64,000 nt of DNA from Sporosarcina sp. ANT_H38 (GTDB lineage: Bacteria > Bacillota > Bacilli > Bacillales_A > Planococcaceae), in contig NZ_VOBC01000001.1 in NCBI RefSeq assembly GCF_008369195.1, forward strand, positions 1,860,001 to 1,924,000, written 5' to 3'. Below, piece by piece: positions 35,712-46,246 of the stretch. The translations under genes were made by a program, and so were the position numbers. The notes below the pieces were generated by a model, which did no database searches, was not told where the DNA came from, and saw nothing but the letters and a program-made list of their open reading frames with translations. How positions within the stretch are numbered: the first letter of the stretch is position 1; each line of letters starts with the position of its first letter.

Positions 35712-36349
35712 ATGGATTTATATTCAATTGCAATTGAACTTGGGATAGGTTTTGCTACATTACTTATTATGACAAAAATATTGGGTAAAATGCCCTCTCT
35801 CAGATGACTCCATTTGATTTCATCGCGGCTCTTGTTCTCGGAGAACTGGTTGGAAACGCCGTTTATGATAAAGACATTAAAATCGGCTCTATTCTTTTTG
35901 CAATTGCGATATGGGGTGCCTTGATTTTGATAATTGAATGGTGTACTCAAAAATTCCCCGGTACAAGAAAATACTTAGAAGGAAAACCTTCAATTATTAT
36001 CAGGAACGGCCATCTCGATAGACAGGAAATGAAGAAAAACAGAATAGATATTAACCAACTACAAGTTTTACTACGAAAAAAAGATGTTTTCTCTATAAGA
36101 GAAGTTGCCTATGCACTCCTTGAATCAGATGGTACGATGAGTGTTTTGAGAAAACCGGACTATGAAACACCAACGATTTCCGATTTGAAACTACCACAAA
36201 AACCTGTATATTTAACCGTTACATTTGTCAGTGATGGTAAGGTAGATTGGGAAAACTTGAAAACAGCTGGATTTAATGAAGAGTGGCTGTTAAAAACGCT
36301 TCGCAACCATCATATCAATCATTATAAAGATGTTTTTTATTTTGAGTGA
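35712..36349 (+). pseudogene. DUF421 (YetF-like) membrane protein gene with a frameshift
   Basis: From an ATG at 35712 with AAGGGGA upstream, the frame reads MDLYSIAIELGIGFATLLIM then TKILGK and stops at TGA (about 35803). In the next frame the protein continues from LSQ as MTPFDFIAALVLGELVGNAV, the family's second helix, through GNGHL-like DGRLD region and KPVYLTVTFVSDGKVDW to the end at 36349. The joined product would be about 212 residues, normal for the family. The single-base shift near 35790-35800 is either a real inactivation or a sequence error. Confidence 0.72.
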
Positions 36350-36418
36350 AAAAAAGACGAAGGCGTATATCTTGAAAAAATGTAAAAACCCGCGGAGTAT
36401 AACAAGAGATCCTAGCAC

Positions 36419-36454
36419 ATATTGAATTAAGTTCTAATTCAATATAGGTTTTTT
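36419..36454 (+). terminator. Terminator of the DUF421 gene
   Basis: ATATTGAATTA (36419-36429) pairs with TAATTCAATAT (36435-36445), followed by AGGTTTTTT. Confidence 0.8.
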
Positions 36455-36460
36455 GTTAGT

Positions 36461-36684
36461 TTTGTCAAAAGTAATGATTTAGATACTCGTAAACTTATCT
36501 CAACGCTTTCAAAGAATACTGTCGTGTACGAGACTACTAATTGCGTTGATGATGTAAGGATTATTGCTGTTATCTCCGCCTTTTCCAATGCTCACACTGT
36601 ACCTGAGATTTTCACCCCATTTGACGCTCCATCTTAATTTCTCAGAAAAACTTCAACCAATCTAGGAGGATCTTCATCTCCATA
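36461..36684. other. Gene-free spacer
   Basis: No gene with a ribosome binding site is seen. Both strands show short open stretches (for example minus-strand RYSVSIGKGGDNSNNPYIIN near 36540-36610), which may be traces of a lost gene but cannot be assigned. Confidence 0.3.
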
Positions 36685-36720
36685 AAAAAATCGTGAATGT
36701 TTTATGATTCACGATTTTTT
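36685..36720. terminator. Bidirectional terminator overlapping the DUF2238 stop
   Basis: AAAAAATCGTGAAT (36685-36698) pairs with ATTCACGATTTTTT (36707-36720). On the minus strand the first arm is formed by the last codons of the DUF2238 gene, so the terminator is embedded in its 3' end. Confidence 0.8.
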
Positions 36721-37364
36721 GGGTACGTACTATTTCGGTTTAGCTTTATTAACAGCGTGTCATGTAGTTTCGAAAAAATGAGTAACGACAAGATTGAACC
36801 AATAAAGACCAACGACATATCCCATTGTGCATCCCATATATCGCCTTGCATACCTAAAAAATCTTTAGTCCCTTGTCCTGCATTCGGTAATTTTGTACTC
36901 AACCATTCGATGATTTCGTACAACGCCGCAATGGCAAGCATTATACTGGTTGCAATGCCAACCAACCAAGGACCTTTGGTTAATGGAGTTTGACGTAACA
37001 ATAGTTCTCTTATTACAATCACACCTAAACCTTTCAGGAAATGCCCAAATCGATCATAATGATTGCGATTCAAGTCAAATTCGTCTTTTATCCAATTAAA
37101 TAAGGGTACCTCTGCATATGTGTAATGACCACCGATAAACGTAAGAATTGATAATATGGCAATGATGAAATAAGAGAGTGAAGTGAGTCGAAACTTATTG
37201 TAAGTCGCGGTGACAATAATCAATACGACAACGGCAGGACTAACCTCTGCCACCCACGTCAATAATTCTGCCGGTTTAAAGACTGACCATATAAAAACAA
37301 CGGTTACAATTAAAAGTAAAAAAATATTTACCTTTGTACCCTTATCTAAAACCAGTATGATCAC
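36702..37364 (-). CDS. DUF2238 (YjdF-like) membrane protein
   Basis: A 220-residue protein with about six membrane helices. The family core is clear: HYTYAEVPLFNWIKDEFDLN, NHYDRFGHFLKG, AALYEIIEWL and DFLGMQGDIWDAQWDM. Function of the family is unknown; conserved acidic and histidine residues in the membrane region suggest metal or proton handling. The start appears to be GTG behind GAGAGGAGG, though the spacing is short. It is monocistronic. Confidence 0.87.
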   Translation of the reverse strand: MIILVLDKGTKVNIFLLLIVTVVFIWSVFKPAELLTWVAEVSPAVVVLIIVTATYNKFRLTSLSYFIIAILSILTFIGGHYTYAEVPLFNWIKDEFDLNRNHYDRFGHFLKGLGVIVIRELLLRQTPLTKGPWLVGIATSIMLAIAALYEIIEWLSTKLPNAGQGTKDFLGMQGDIWDAQWDMSLVFIGSILSLLIFSKLHDTLLIKLNRNSTYPKNRES

Positions 37365-37463
37365 TCCCTCCTCTCAGCAGTATGCGAAAAAACAGAATGG
37401 CATATACATTTTCGTGTAGACCGGTTTCTTTCTCCACGATAATTTTCTACACTGGTACCAAAC

Positions 37464-37506
37464 AAAAAACCTTCAAAGCCACGAGTGACTTGAAAGGTTT
37501 CTATGC
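37464..37506 (-). terminator. Terminator of the sulfate transport operon
   Basis: On the minus strand AAACCTTTCAAG pairs with CTTTGAAGGTTT (two imperfect positions) and is followed by TTTTGTTTGG. Confidence 0.75.
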
Positions 37507-37571
37507 AACACTATTCGTACGTATTTGCTCAATAATGTATGCGAGTAATCGTATTAACCCATTTTCCACCT

Positions 37572-38645
37572 TTAAATCGAGAAGTCTTCCGGAATGAAAA
37601 CACGAAGTTGATTCGGTTTGATATATACATCTTCACCTACTTTGACATTAAGCTCCCGGTATCTCTCTTTCGTCAATTCTGCTTCAAGAAATTGATCGTT
37701 ATCTTGTCGTTTTAGTTCAACTTGAACAGTGCGCCCCACGACATGTATATGAATAATTTTCGCTTTAACCGCTTCCGGATCTGTCCCCTCTCGCTCAATC
37801 GTCATATCATGTGGCCTAACATAACCAACAGCCAACTTATTTTCAACACTTTCAAGTTCAACTGCACCCATATCGACATGTACATTGAGTAGCTTTCCAT
37901 TTTGTAATCGTCCATGAAATAGATTCACATTCCCTAGAAAATCATACACAAATGGACTGTTCGGATGATCATAAACTTCTTCCGGGCTACCTATCTGTTC
38001 AATCTTCCCTTCATTCATAACAACTATCCGGTCCGCAACGTCAAGAGCCTCTTCCTGATCATGCGTCACAAATATACTCGTAATATGAAAGTCATCATGC
38101 AATCTACGCAGCCAACGTCGCAGTTCTTTCCTCACTTTTGCATCGAGCGCACCAAATGGTTCATCAAGTAACAGTACTTTTGGTTCCACTGCAAGCGCTC
38201 GAGCTAGTGCAACACGTTGCCTTTGTCCTCCCGACAATTGGGATGGATAACGATTTGCAAATGTATCTAACTTCACAAGTCTCAACAATTCATTCACTTT
38301 CTCATCAATCTCCATTTTAGTTGGACGTTCTTTTTTGGGTCGCACTCTCAATCCGTACGCAACGTTATCAAAAACCGTCATATGTTTAAACAGTGCATAA
38401 TGCTGAAAAACAAAGCCAACCTTTCGTTCAGTCGTACGGATATGGGTCATGTCTTCCTCACCGAACAAGACAACACCATGATCAGCCTCTTCAAGTCCTG
38501 CAATGATGCGTAGTAGCGACGTTTTACCCGATCCAGAGGGTCCAAGCAACGCCACAAGCTCTCCTGTTTTTATGTCGAGGTTAATATCTTTCAGTGCATC
38601 AAACGAGCCAAACCTCTTCGACACTTCTTTTATTTGAATACTCAT
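37572..38645 (-). CDS. cysA: Sulfate/thiosulfate ABC transporter ATP-binding protein CysA
   Basis: A 357-residue ATPase. Walker [10 protein letters not shown] is at about 34-42, the signature [15 protein letters not shown] near 135, Walker [12 protein letters not shown] near 155, and the switch histidine in [10 protein letters not shown]. The C-terminal extension (residues 240-357) is a TOBE-type regulatory domain, as in CysA. It is the last gene of the sbp-cysT-cysW-cysA set, 15 bases after cysW, and energises sulfate uptake for cysteine synthesis. Confidence 0.93.
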   Translation of the reverse strand: MSIQIKEVSKRFGSFDALKDINLDIKTGELVALLGPSGSGKTSLLRIIAGLEEADHGVVLFGEEDMTHIRTTERKVGFVFQHYALFKHMTVFDNVAYGLRVRPKKERPTKMEIDEKVNELLRLVKLDTFANRYPSQLSGGQRQRVALARALAVEPKVLLLDEPFGALDAKVRKELRRWLRRLHDDFHITSIFVTHDQEEALDVADRIVVMNEGKIEQIGSPEEVYDHPNSPFVYDFLGNVNLFHGRLQNGKLLNVHVDMGAVELESVENKLAVGYVRPHDMTIEREGTDPEAVKAKIIHIHVVGRTVQVELKRQDNDQFLEAELTKERYRELNVKVGEDVYIKPNQLRVFIPEDFSI

Positions 38646-38660
38646 ATGGAGACCTCCTTT

Positions 38661-39524
38661 CTATCCGCGCTGACTTGTTTTCCATTCAATGAAGTTTTTC
38701 AAGACTAGCGTAATTATCGCTAATATAGACATAAGAGATGCAACAGCAAAGGCCGCCGAAAATTGATATTCATTGTACAAAATTTCAATATGTAATGGCA
38801 TCGTATTCGTAAGACCCCGAATATGACCCGAAACAATTGAAACAGCACCAAATTCGCCGACTGCACGCGCATTACAAAGTATGATACCGTATAATAATCC
38901 CCATTTGATATTCGGTAACGTGACATGCAAGAATGTTTTAAATCCTCCAGCCCCAAGTGTTAATGACGCTTCTTCTTCCGCTGATCCTTGCGCCTGCATA
39001 AGTGGGATTAATTCACGGGCAACAAAAGGGAATGTGACAAATAACGTGGCAAGCACAATACCCGGAACGGCGAAAAGAATTTTTATATCATTTGCAAATA
39101 AAATTTCACCAAACAACCCATGTGCGCTGAATAATAGAACGAAAACAAGACCTGCAATAACCGGTGAAATTGCAAATGGCAAGTCAATCAGGGTAATTAA
39201 AAAACTTTTCCCCTTAAATTCAAACTTAGTAATTGCCCATGCAGCCGCAATTCCAAAAATCGCGTTAAGTGGTACCGTAAGTAAGGCGACAAGCAATGTT
39301 AATTTGATGGCTGATAGTGCGTCCGGATCAGTAATAGCAGCTACATAGACGCCTGCACCCTTTTCAAAAGCTTTTATAAAGATTGCGACAAGCGGCAATA
39401 CCAGAAATAGCAATAGAAATCCAAGCGCGATCGCAATTAGTGGAATACGAACCCAAGGCTGTTCTTCTGTAGTCCGCTTTCTCCTATTCTTACTAACCAT
39501 CTGCATCTGAATATGTTCTGCCAT
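38661..39524 (-). CDS. cysW: Sulfate ABC transporter permease CysW
   Basis: A 287-residue integral membrane subunit with about six helices. The EAA loop reads [20 protein letters not shown] and the C-terminus carries [18 protein letters not shown], which is typical of CysW. It pairs with CysT to form the channel and is 11 bases downstream of cysT, so the genes are translationally close. Confidence 0.93.
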   Translation of the reverse strand: MAEHIQMQMVSKNRRKRTTEEQPWVRIPLIAIALGFLLLFLVLPLVAIFIKAFEKGAGVYVAAITDPDALSAIKLTLLVALLTVPLNAIFGIAAAWAITKFEFKGKSFLITLIDLPFAISPVIAGLVFVLLFSAHGLFGEILFANDIKILFAVPGIVLATLFVTFPFVARELIPLMQAQGSAEEEASLTLGAGGFKTFLHVTLPNIKWGLLYGIILCNARAVGEFGAVSIVSGHIRGLTNTMPLHIEILYNEYQFSAAFAVASLMSILAIITLVLKNFIEWKTSQRG

Positions 39525-39535
39525 GGAATTCCCTC

Positions 39536-40369
39536 CTAATTGTGAACTAATTTCCGATTAGCCCACCACTGCAATCCGTTGATAAATAGCAATAGTACAA
39601 ATGAGAAAACGAGCATGACTGCCCCAATCGCTGTAGCAGCAGCATAATCATATTGTTCCAGTTTTGTCATAATAATGAGCGGTGTTATTTCTGTCTTCAT
39701 CGGCATATTTCCTGCTATGAATACGACCGAACCATACTCACCAATTGCACGGGCGAATGCTAAAGCAAAACCTGTCATCGCTGCTGGTAAAATTTCTGGT
39801 ACTATCACTCTAGCAAATGTTTGGAAGCGATTTGCACCTAAAATAGCAGATGCCTCTTCCATTTCCTTTTCAAGATTTTGAAGAACCGGCTGCACCATTC
39901 GGACGACAAATGGCAAGCCGATAAATGTTAATGCAATCGTTATACCGAGAGGAGTAAATGCCACTTTAAACGATAGAAACTGACCAATCCAACCCTTTTC
40001 TGTATAAAGTGTTGTTAATGCGATACCTGCAACAGCTGTAGGAAGCGCAAATGGTAAATCTACCAGTCCATCAATGATTCGCTTGCCTGGGAATGAATAT
40101 CGAACGAGTACCCACGCAATCAACACACCGAATATCAGATTAATGCAGGCTGCTGCAAATGCGGTACCAAAGCTTAATTTGTACGATGCAATAACGCGTG
40201 GTTCTGTTACCGTCGCCCAAAAATCTGACCAGCCCATTGATGAGGTATTAATGAAGATCATGGAGAGCGGAAGTAAAACGAGCAAGCTGAGATACAGCAT
40301 TGTGAATCCGAGAGATAGCCCGAATCCCGGCAGTATACTATGATTCTTTAATCTCCATTTCTTCGCCAT
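39536..40369 (-). CDS. cysT: Sulfate ABC transporter permease CysT
   Basis: A 277-residue membrane subunit with about six helices. It shows [20 protein letters not shown], the EAA loop [20 protein letters not shown] and [19 protein letters not shown] near the end, the CysT/CysU pattern. It lies 82 bases downstream of the binding protein gene. A good ribosome binding site (AAGGTGAAGT) precedes the start. Confidence 0.93.
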   Translation of the reverse strand: MAKKWRLKNHSILPGFGLSLGFTMLYLSLLVLLPLSMIFINTSSMGWSDFWATVTEPRVIASYKLSFGTAFAAACINLIFGVLIAWVLVRYSFPGKRIIDGLVDLPFALPTAVAGIALTTLYTEKGWIGQFLSFKVAFTPLGITIALTFIGLPFVVRMVQPVLQNLEKEMEEASAILGANRFQTFARVIVPEILPAAMTGFALAFARAIGEYGSVVFIAGNMPMKTEITPLIIMTKLEQYDYAAATAIGAVMLVFSFVLLLFINGLQWWANRKLVHN

Positions 40370-40451
40370 TACTTCACCTTCACTTCTGTAGTTAAATGTT
40401 GTTCAAATGTCTCTAATCCTAATTATCAATTGGAGTCTTTACTCAGATTCA

Positions 40452-41501
40452 CTACTGTAGGTATATTTCATCGAAGGTGCCGCCGTCACTAAAATGTTTT
40501 CCCTGTGCTTCTTTCCATCCACCAAAATCGTCGTCAATTGTAACGAGATTAATGTCTGGGAATTGATCTGCATATTTATTTAATACCTCTTGGTTACGTG
40601 GACGATAGTAGTTTTTCGCTGCAATTTCCTGTCCAGTTTCCGTGTACAAGTATTCCAGATATGCTTGTGCGACCTTTTCTGTACCTTTTTTCTTGACGAT
40701 TTTATCCACAACTGCAACTGGTGGCTCTGCTAAAATACTGAGTGACGGGACGATAATTTCAAATTCATCTTTTCCAAGTTCATTTATCGTTAAGAAGGCT
40801 TCATTCTCCCAAGCAAGTAATACATCACCAATACCTCGTTCTACAAAAGTTGTCGTTGAACCACGAGCCCCAGAATCCAGTACTTCAACGTTTTTATAAA
40901 TATCACCGACAAATTCTGTTACATTCTTTTCATCTCCATTAAATTTCTTATCTGCATATGCCCAAGCCGCTAAGTAATTCCAACGTGCTCCGCCTGATGT
41001 TTTCGGGTTTGGTGTTATAACCGACACGCCTTTTTTCGTTAAGTCATCCCAATCTTTAATCCCTTTTGGATTGTCTTTTCGAACTAGGAAAACAATCGTT
41101 GACGTATATGGTGTTGAGTTATTTTCCAATCTAGTTTGCCAGTCTTCAGCTAGTAGGTCTCGCGCGGCGGCAACTTCGTCAATATCGTAGGCAAGGGCCA
41201 GCGTGACAACGTCTGCTTCTAGACCGTCAATTACTGCTCGACCTTGTTTGCCGGATCCACCATGTGACTGCTGAATAATCACTTCCTGCCCAGTTTCTTC
41301 TTTCCAATGTGTAGCAAATTCTTTATTAAACTCTTCATATAACTCACGCGTTGGATCGTATGATACATTTAATAGTTCAACTGAATTCTTTTCTGCAGAG
41401 ACAACTTGATCCCCACTTTTTTCTGTACTACCGCATCCTGTTAAAATACCCACGATTGCAGTGATGCCCATTAAGAAACCGATTTTCGCATTCTTTTTCA
41501 T
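40452..41501 (-). CDS. sbp: Sulfate-binding lipoprotein Sbp
   Basis: A 349-residue solute-binding lipoprotein. After the signal peptide and lipobox LTGC, the mature protein has [40 protein letters not shown] and [20 protein letters not shown], the canonical sulfate-binding loops. It captures sulfate outside the membrane and passes it to CysTW. The ATG at 41501 follows AGGAGGG; the longer frame from 41540 runs through an attenuator-like hairpin and is unlikely. Confidence 0.94.
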   Translation of the reverse strand: MKKNAKIGFLMGITAIVGILTGCGSTEKSGDQVVSAEKNSVELLNVSYDPTRELYEEFNKEFATHWKEETGQEVIIQQSHGGSGKQGRAVIDGLEADVVTLALAYDIDEVAAARDLLAEDWQTRLENNSTPYTSTIVFLVRKDNPKGIKDWDDLTKKGVSVITPNPKTSGGARWNYLAAWAYADKKFNGDEKNVTEFVGDIYKNVEVLDSGARGSTTTFVERGIGDVLLAWENEAFLTINELGKDEFEIIVPSLSILAEPPVAVVDKIVKKKGTEKVAQAYLEYLYTETGQEIAAKNYYRPRNQEVLNKYADQFPDINLVTIDDDFGGWKEAQGKHFSDGGTFDEIYLQ

Positions 41502-41531
41502 CCTCTTACCCTCCTCTTTCTCATGTGAAAA

Positions 41532-41561
41532 GGCCCTCAACTATACAGCTAGTTGAGGGCC
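41532..41561 (-). promoter_or_regulatory. Attenuator-like hairpin in the sbp leader
   Basis: GGCCCTCAACTA pairs perfectly with TAGTTGAGGGCC around six bases, followed on the minus strand by TTTTC and, 10 bases later, the sbp ribosome binding site. About 70 bases upstream a conserved-looking segment (GATCGGAAACCCGAAGG) is present. The layout suggests transcription attenuation. SAM-I riboswitch and T-box signatures were looked for and not seen. Confidence 0.5.
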
Positions 41562-41579
41562 TTCGGGTTTCCGATCAGC

Positions 41580-42208
41580 CATTGTCGTTACCTATACATA
41601 AATTTAGAAGAAATGCTCACGCGCGTTGTTTAACTAAACCGTATAAAACCTCCTTCATAACAGTGTGTTTTTGATAACCTAGTAATACTATATGCTTTAT
41701 CTGATTAATTGGATTATAGCGCATCATTTCTTTTCTGTCTAGCATTATTTTAAACTAGGAGATTGATTACGAATGGCTAAGACATTTTAACACCCAAAAT
41801 TGTGTGCCATTGGTAAGGATGAGAGTGCTAAACCCAATGATAAATGCACCGTCATATGCCAAAAATGTCCAAGTCATAGCAGTGATACTTCCTTCTTGTT
41901 TGTCATGCGATTCTTTTTATGGGGATTATCGCAGAATGGTGAATAATTACACGAAAAAGCCAGACATTCATCATATTATCTACTCTTTATTTTTTTTGCA
42001 TGTAGCGAATTACCTGATTAGTGTCACGCTGAGGCATCTAAACTATAATTTTAATAGTTCACGTATGATATTGTTGGATTTACAGCATTTGTATTGGTCG
42101 TTACAATCATTGTTTAGATCATCATTCAGAAATTGCTGCCACATTATAAACTCTTCCTTAATGGGTTTTCACCAACGGAAACTTGTTGGCATGCTGCAAT
42201 AACCGAGT
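41580..42208. other. Gene-free region with possible decayed membrane-protein traces
   Basis: The plus strand has an open frame at 41804-42202, but it lacks a ribosome binding site and has odd composition. Other frames show hydrophobic stretches such as IVGFTAFVLVVTIIV (about 42063-42110) and minus-strand TWTFLAYDGAFIIGFSTLIL (about 41811-41880). These look like remains of membrane protein genes, too broken to name. Confidence 0.35.
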
Positions 42209-42247
42209 AAAAGCTGAACCCCAAGTTATGGGATTCAGCTTTTTTTG
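42209..42247. terminator. Terminator of the hydantoinase operon (and plus strand)
   Basis: AAAGCTGAACCCC pairs with GGGATTCAGCTTT; the plus strand continues TTTTTT and the minus strand TTTTACTC. It lies 70 bases past the hyuA-like stop. Confidence 0.75.
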
Positions 42248-42316
42248 ACTAATTCACTAAAATTTGTGTCCATTTTCTCGATAGTATTCACTGTCAACAA
42301 TATCTTAAGAATTACT

Positions 42317-43873
42317 TCAGCTTTCTCCATTCAACAAAAGAGGTCCAGCAACTTTCACTCGAACTAAGATGGCCTCCCCAGGAATATAAGCCAATGGAAA
42401 GTCTTCCAACTGAATGATGTCGATTTGCTCAGGATCTGCGCCTGCTGTGATAGCCGCTTGGATTGCTTCTTGTTTAGCTTCTTCAATCACATCTTGATGC
42501 TCGCGGTTTGCAAGCAAATATATTTTTTCGCATGTACCGCTGATATCTCCAAGTGCTGCACCAATTGCATTAGCGACTTCCGCGTGTTCGGGTCTGATAA
42601 TACGACTAGCCCCCCTTAATGTGGTTGGCATCAAAGCTGCTCCACCGCCAACGAGTACGACTGGCACATCATCTCCGCTTGTTTTCATACGATCAATTGC
42701 TTTTTCGACCATTTCGACGATGTGTGGGTAAATTTCTTGTGTGGGAATAGAAGCAAGGTTTTCATCTTGCGAATTCTCCATTTTCATCTTGCCTTCCCCT
42801 ACTGCGACATCCGTCACAGTTAGAATGTCACCTCCGAAGATGATTGCTTTCTCGGGCAATTGATAACCAACACTTTCTGGTCCGATTTTCCATGCACCAT
42901 CTTCTAAAGTGACTTGCGTACCGCCCCCTAAACCGAGAGAGTAGATATCAGGCATGCGATAATTGGTACGAACACCGCCGACTTCAACGGCCAGAGACGT
43001 CTGTCTTGGGTACCCGTTTGTTAACACACCAATATCGGTCGTAGTTCCACCGATATCTACGACAATCGCATTGGGTTCTTTCGATAAAAACGAAGCCCCT
43101 CGAATTGAATTGGTCGGTCCGCATGCGATCGTGAAAATCGGATACTTTTGAGCAAATACATTGGTCATCAGCGTGCCGTCATTTTGACCGAAATATATGT
43201 TAGCTTGAATATCTTTAGTAGCTAACGCCTGCTCGAATCCTTCAGCAACATGCTTGATGACATTCTTAAGTGCAGCATTCAAAATCGTCGCATTTTCTCT
43301 TTCAATTAAACCAATTGTACCGATTTCACTAGAAAGTGAAACCGGAATATGCGGTAACTCCTGTTGGAGATATGCCGCTACTTCTATTTCCTCTTCCGAC
43401 AGAACCGGAGAAAATACCCCAGTAATAGCAATCGAATCTACGGTATCTCTAAATGACTCGACAATTTCTAGTAATTCATCTTCCACAATGCCTGTAATCG
43501 GGGAACCGTTAAATTCGTACCCTCCATGTATCAAAGCAGTCTTAGCTTGTAATTTTTGTACTAAATCTTCTGGCCAGTCGACAAGTGGAGGAACCGTTGT
43601 TCCAGAAGGAAGACAGATGCGAATGATACCAATTCGATTTAATGATTTTCGTTCCACGATTGCATTGGTACAATGTGTTGTACCGAGTGTTGCTATCTTT
43701 ATATCTTTCACATTAACATTTGAACTTACTAGCAGTTCTTCAATTGTCGATTGAATCCCTGAAAAAACATTCTTTGTGGTGGGCGTTTTTGTGCTACAAA
43801 TGACCTCATTCTTCTCATTCAATAGAACACCATCCGTGTTGGTACCGCCAACGTCAATTCCTAATCGTATCAT
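42317..43873 (-). CDS. Hydantoinase/oxoprolinase family protein (HyuA-like)
   Basis: A 518-residue protein of the hydantoinase A/oxoprolinase family, shorter than full HyuA. It begins GIDVGGTNTDGVLLNEKNEV (phosphate-binding fold), then TLGTTHCTNAIVERKSLNRI, and has a central VDIGGTTTDIGVLTNGYPRQ and later VVLVGGGAALMPTTLRGASR. Such proteins are ATP-dependent hydrolases or part of two-component ring-opening systems. Its start overlaps the DUF917 stop by four bases. No HyuB partner is present, and DUF917 may play that part. Confidence 0.9.
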   Translation of the reverse strand: MIRLGIDVGGTNTDGVLLNEKNEVICSTKTPTTKNVFSGIQSTIEELLVSSNVNVKDIKIATLGTTHCTNAIVERKSLNRIGIIRICLPSGTTVPPLVDWPEDLVQKLQAKTALIHGGYEFNGSPITGIVEDELLEIVESFRDTVDSIAITGVFSPVLSEEEIEVAAYLQQELPHIPVSLSSEIGTIGLIERENATILNAALKNVIKHVAEGFEQALATKDIQANIYFGQNDGTLMTNVFAQKYPIFTIACGPTNSIRGASFLSKEPNAIVVDIGGTTTDIGVLTNGYPRQTSLAVEVGGVRTNYRMPDIYSLGLGGGTQVTLEDGAWKIGPESVGYQLPEKAIIFGGDILTVTDVAVGEGKMKMENSQDENLASIPTQEIYPHIVEMVEKAIDRMKTSGDDVPVVLVGGGAALMPTTLRGASRIIRPEHAEVANAIGAALGDISGTCEKIYLLANREHQDVIEEAKQEAIQAAITAGADPEQIDIIQLEDFPLAYIPGEAILVRVKVAGPLLLNGES

Positions 43874-44970
43874 GTGGTTACAAACTCCTTTATCAGTATT
43901 TCCACTGGTATATAGTCATATGGGTAGTTGAAATAACGCGGTCCTGCCGTCTCAATACCAATCGGTGTCCTCCATCGTTCATTCGCCGGGAATGCCACAA
44001 TGACAACCCGAGCTCCATATCTCAAACCTTCTGTAGTAATTGGCATACCTGTTTCTTCATCCAAAACGGCTATAAGGTCTGGTGTCATAGCAATTGGTTT
44101 GTTATTTATTTCTGCAAGGAGATGTTCATTTTGAAAGAACAATACACACGTATCCTGATCATTTTCCTCAATACCTTCAAATACAGCTCTTCCTCTAGTG
44201 AATCCACCCTCGATTCCTCTTTTGATTTCAGCTGCTTTCCCTTTAAATAACTGATGGCCATCTAATAATGTTAGCATCCGTTCTATCGGATGCACTTTCC
44301 CATTTCGTTGCTGTTTCAGTAACTCACCTATTTTTCGGGCAAGTGTCAATGTACCTGGTATAACACTTTTTTTCGCTTGTTTTCCAGTTACTCCATAATC
44401 GGACACAATCGACGATCCACCCATAGCCACCGTAACCGTGCGGGATAGGGTTTCACTCCAGTGACCATCCACAGGTTCAATCGTGATCGTATTTCCTTTC
44501 TCATCCGCAATGGTGACTAATTCAGGCTTTAACCCGTCTAGATGGAAAGTGACCATTTGTGCTTCTGGAAATGCACGTCCCATTGCATCACCGTCTAAAA
44601 TTGGAATACCCTTCATCGCTGCTACCGCCACGGGAATTAGTGAGTTAACCCCGCCAATTTCAATTGGCATTACAACATCAGTTTTTTTACCGCTCGCCTT
44701 TTCATACGCATTTAATGGCGCCATTAGCATTTCAAATGAAGGTATTTTCTCGATGAGAACACTCGGAGACCCCATACCACTAACCGGAACGACCCATTGA
44801 TTATCTTTAAGTTCATCCATCGTAATTACTTGAACAGGTCCATATTTTTCAATTGCATGTAAAGCCATTAATTTCCCTATATAGGGATCTCCACCTCCAC
44901 CTGTTCCTAAGACCGCAGCCCCGATTGCAATATGTTCTATATCTTCTTTATTTAACCACTTCATAGACAT
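43870..44970 (-). CDS. DUF917 domain protein
   Basis: A 366-residue protein of the DUF917 family, which regularly neighbours hydantoinase A and NCS1 permeases. It starts WLNKEDIEHIAIGAAVLGTG and GGGDPYIGKLMA, with VPVSGMGSPSVLIEKIPSFE and PIEIGGVNSLIPVAVAAMKG further on, and LDGDAMGRAFPEAQMVTF. Enzymatic activity is not established for the family. It overlaps its permease neighbour by 23 bases and HyuA by four, showing tight coupling in one operon. Confidence 0.9.
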   Translation of the reverse strand: MSMKWLNKEDIEHIAIGAAVLGTGGGGDPYIGKLMALHAIEKYGPVQVITMDELKDNQWVVPVSGMGSPSVLIEKIPSFEMLMAPLNAYEKASGKKTDVVMPIEIGGVNSLIPVAVAAMKGIPILDGDAMGRAFPEAQMVTFHLDGLKPELVTIADEKGNTITIEPVDGHWSETLSRTVTVAMGGSSIVSDYGVTGKQAKKSVIPGTLTLARKIGELLKQQRNGKVHPIERMLTLLDGHQLFKGKAAEIKRGIEGGFTRGRAVFEGIEENDQDTCVLFFQNEHLLAEINNKPIAMTPDLIAVLDEETGMPITTEGLRYGARVVIVAFPANERWRTPIGIETAGPRYFNYPYDYIPVEILIKEFVTT

Positions 44971-46246
44971 TCTCCTTAGGTAATTGACGTTTAATGACTA
45001 CACAAAAAATTGCCTGTGCACTAAAAGCAATGATGAAACTATCAAGAGTCGGTATTGTCGTTAGTTTGAAAAGTTCCAGTCCAATAGGGTTTTCCAGTGT
45101 CATCCAACTTATTAACGTACCCATTCCCCAGGCCATTAACGGGTATGCATGGAACTTTGCAGACGATTCAATTGATAGCAATTTTGCACCGCCAATATAG
45201 TAAATGGCCGTATATACACCGCCTATTGGTGCGATAAACATCGTGATGATGCTCAGGAAGTTTATGAAATTTCCGTAAATACCCAAAACAGCCATAAGGG
45301 TACCGATTGTACCTGCAACAAGTGTTAATCTCGCTTTACAAATCTTCGTGAAAATGACAGCTAAGCCAAGTCCCGATGAGTAAGCATTACTTGTATTCGT
45401 TGTCCATTGCGCCAATATCAATACTAGAATACCCGGTATCCCAAGACCAACAGCCAGCATGATCGTCGTCAGATTATCTTCGTTCATGACACGCGATAGA
45501 ATCATAGCAATGACCAACATAAAACTATTGCCAATAAAGAAACCAAAGAAGGATGCTAAAACAGCATCTTTTTTTGTTCGTGCCCAGCGTGAAATGTCCG
45601 GTGAAATTACTGCACCCACGACAAAGATACTAATAACAAGTGAAATAGCCATCCCTAATGAGAATGTGTTTTCCACAGGTGCACCAATACCAGCAGTGCC
45701 GAATTTACTGATGGCCATTCCGACTGCCAGAACCACTAATATGATCAACAGCGGTACCGACCAAGAACTTAACTTTTCAATTGCATGGTATCCGTACATT
45801 GCCGTCAGCATCATCAGCAATCCACCTATGCCAGCAAGAAGTGGAATGGGTAATTGAATTCCGGTGGCTTCAGAGATTGCGACAGTCGCATTTTCGGCAA
45901 AAAAGCCAGCTTGTACACCAAACCAACCCATTAATGAGATAGCGAGAAATGCCGAAACAATTTTTGCTCCAGAACTTCCGAAGGCGGCACGAGAAATCAT
46001 TGATGTAGATAATCCAGTAGCCGCACCAACGTATGCACAAAATGCAGCTAAAACACCTAATAGTAAAGATCCAATCACCACAGCTAGCAAGGCGTCATTA
46101 AAGGCCATCCCTGCTCCGAGCTGTGCTCCAAAAAGCATAGCTGATAAATCAATTCCGACAGCAATCCATATTAGGCTAATGGATAGCCATTTCTTACGTT
46201 CTTGCATCGGTACAACTTCTCGGGCATAATCATTTTTCATCTTCAA
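44948..46246 (-). CDS. NCS1 family cytosine/purine-type permease (CodB-like)
   Basis: A 432-residue transporter with about 12 helices. Family signs are GAQLGAGMAFNDALLAVVIG, AATGLSTSMISRAAFG, FFAENATVAISEATG, and VISPDISRWARTKKDAVLAS in the central loop. NCS1 permeases import cytosine, hydantoins, allantoin or similar ring compounds; the downstream HyuA and DUF917 genes favour a hydantoin- or dihydropyrimidine-like substrate. The start overlaps the TetR stop by 17 bases. A second ATG a few residues in is possible. Confidence 0.9.
   Translation of the reverse strand: MKMKNDYAREVVPMQERKKWLSISLIWIAVGIDLSAMLFGAQLGAGMAFNDALLAVVIGSLLLGVLAAFCAYVGAATGLSTSMISRAAFGSSGAKIVSAFLAISLMGWFGVQAGFFAENATVAISEATGIQLPIPLLAGIGGLLMMLTAMYGYHAIEKLSSWSVPLLIILVVLAVGMAISKFGTAGIGAPVENTFSLGMAISLVISIFVVGAVISPDISRWARTKKDAVLASFFGFFIGNSFMLVIAMILSRVMNEDNLTTIMLAVGLGIPGILVLILAQWTTNTSNAYSSGLGLAVIFTKICKARLTLVAGTIGTLMAVLGIYGNFINFLSIITMFIAPIGGVYTAIYYIGGAKLLSIESSAKFHAYPLMAWGMGTLISWMTLENPIGLELFKLTTIPTLDSFIIAFSAQAIFCVVIKRQLPKENVYEVVK

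Noticed and set aside
41502..41600. SAM-I riboswitch or T-box in the sbp leader
   Set aside because: The conserved SAM-I core and the T-box AGGGTGG sequence are absent; only the attenuator-like hairpin is supported.
41804..42202. Plus-strand frame of 132 codons
   Set aside because: No ribosome binding site and an odd amino acid mix; the region more likely holds decayed membrane-protein genes.
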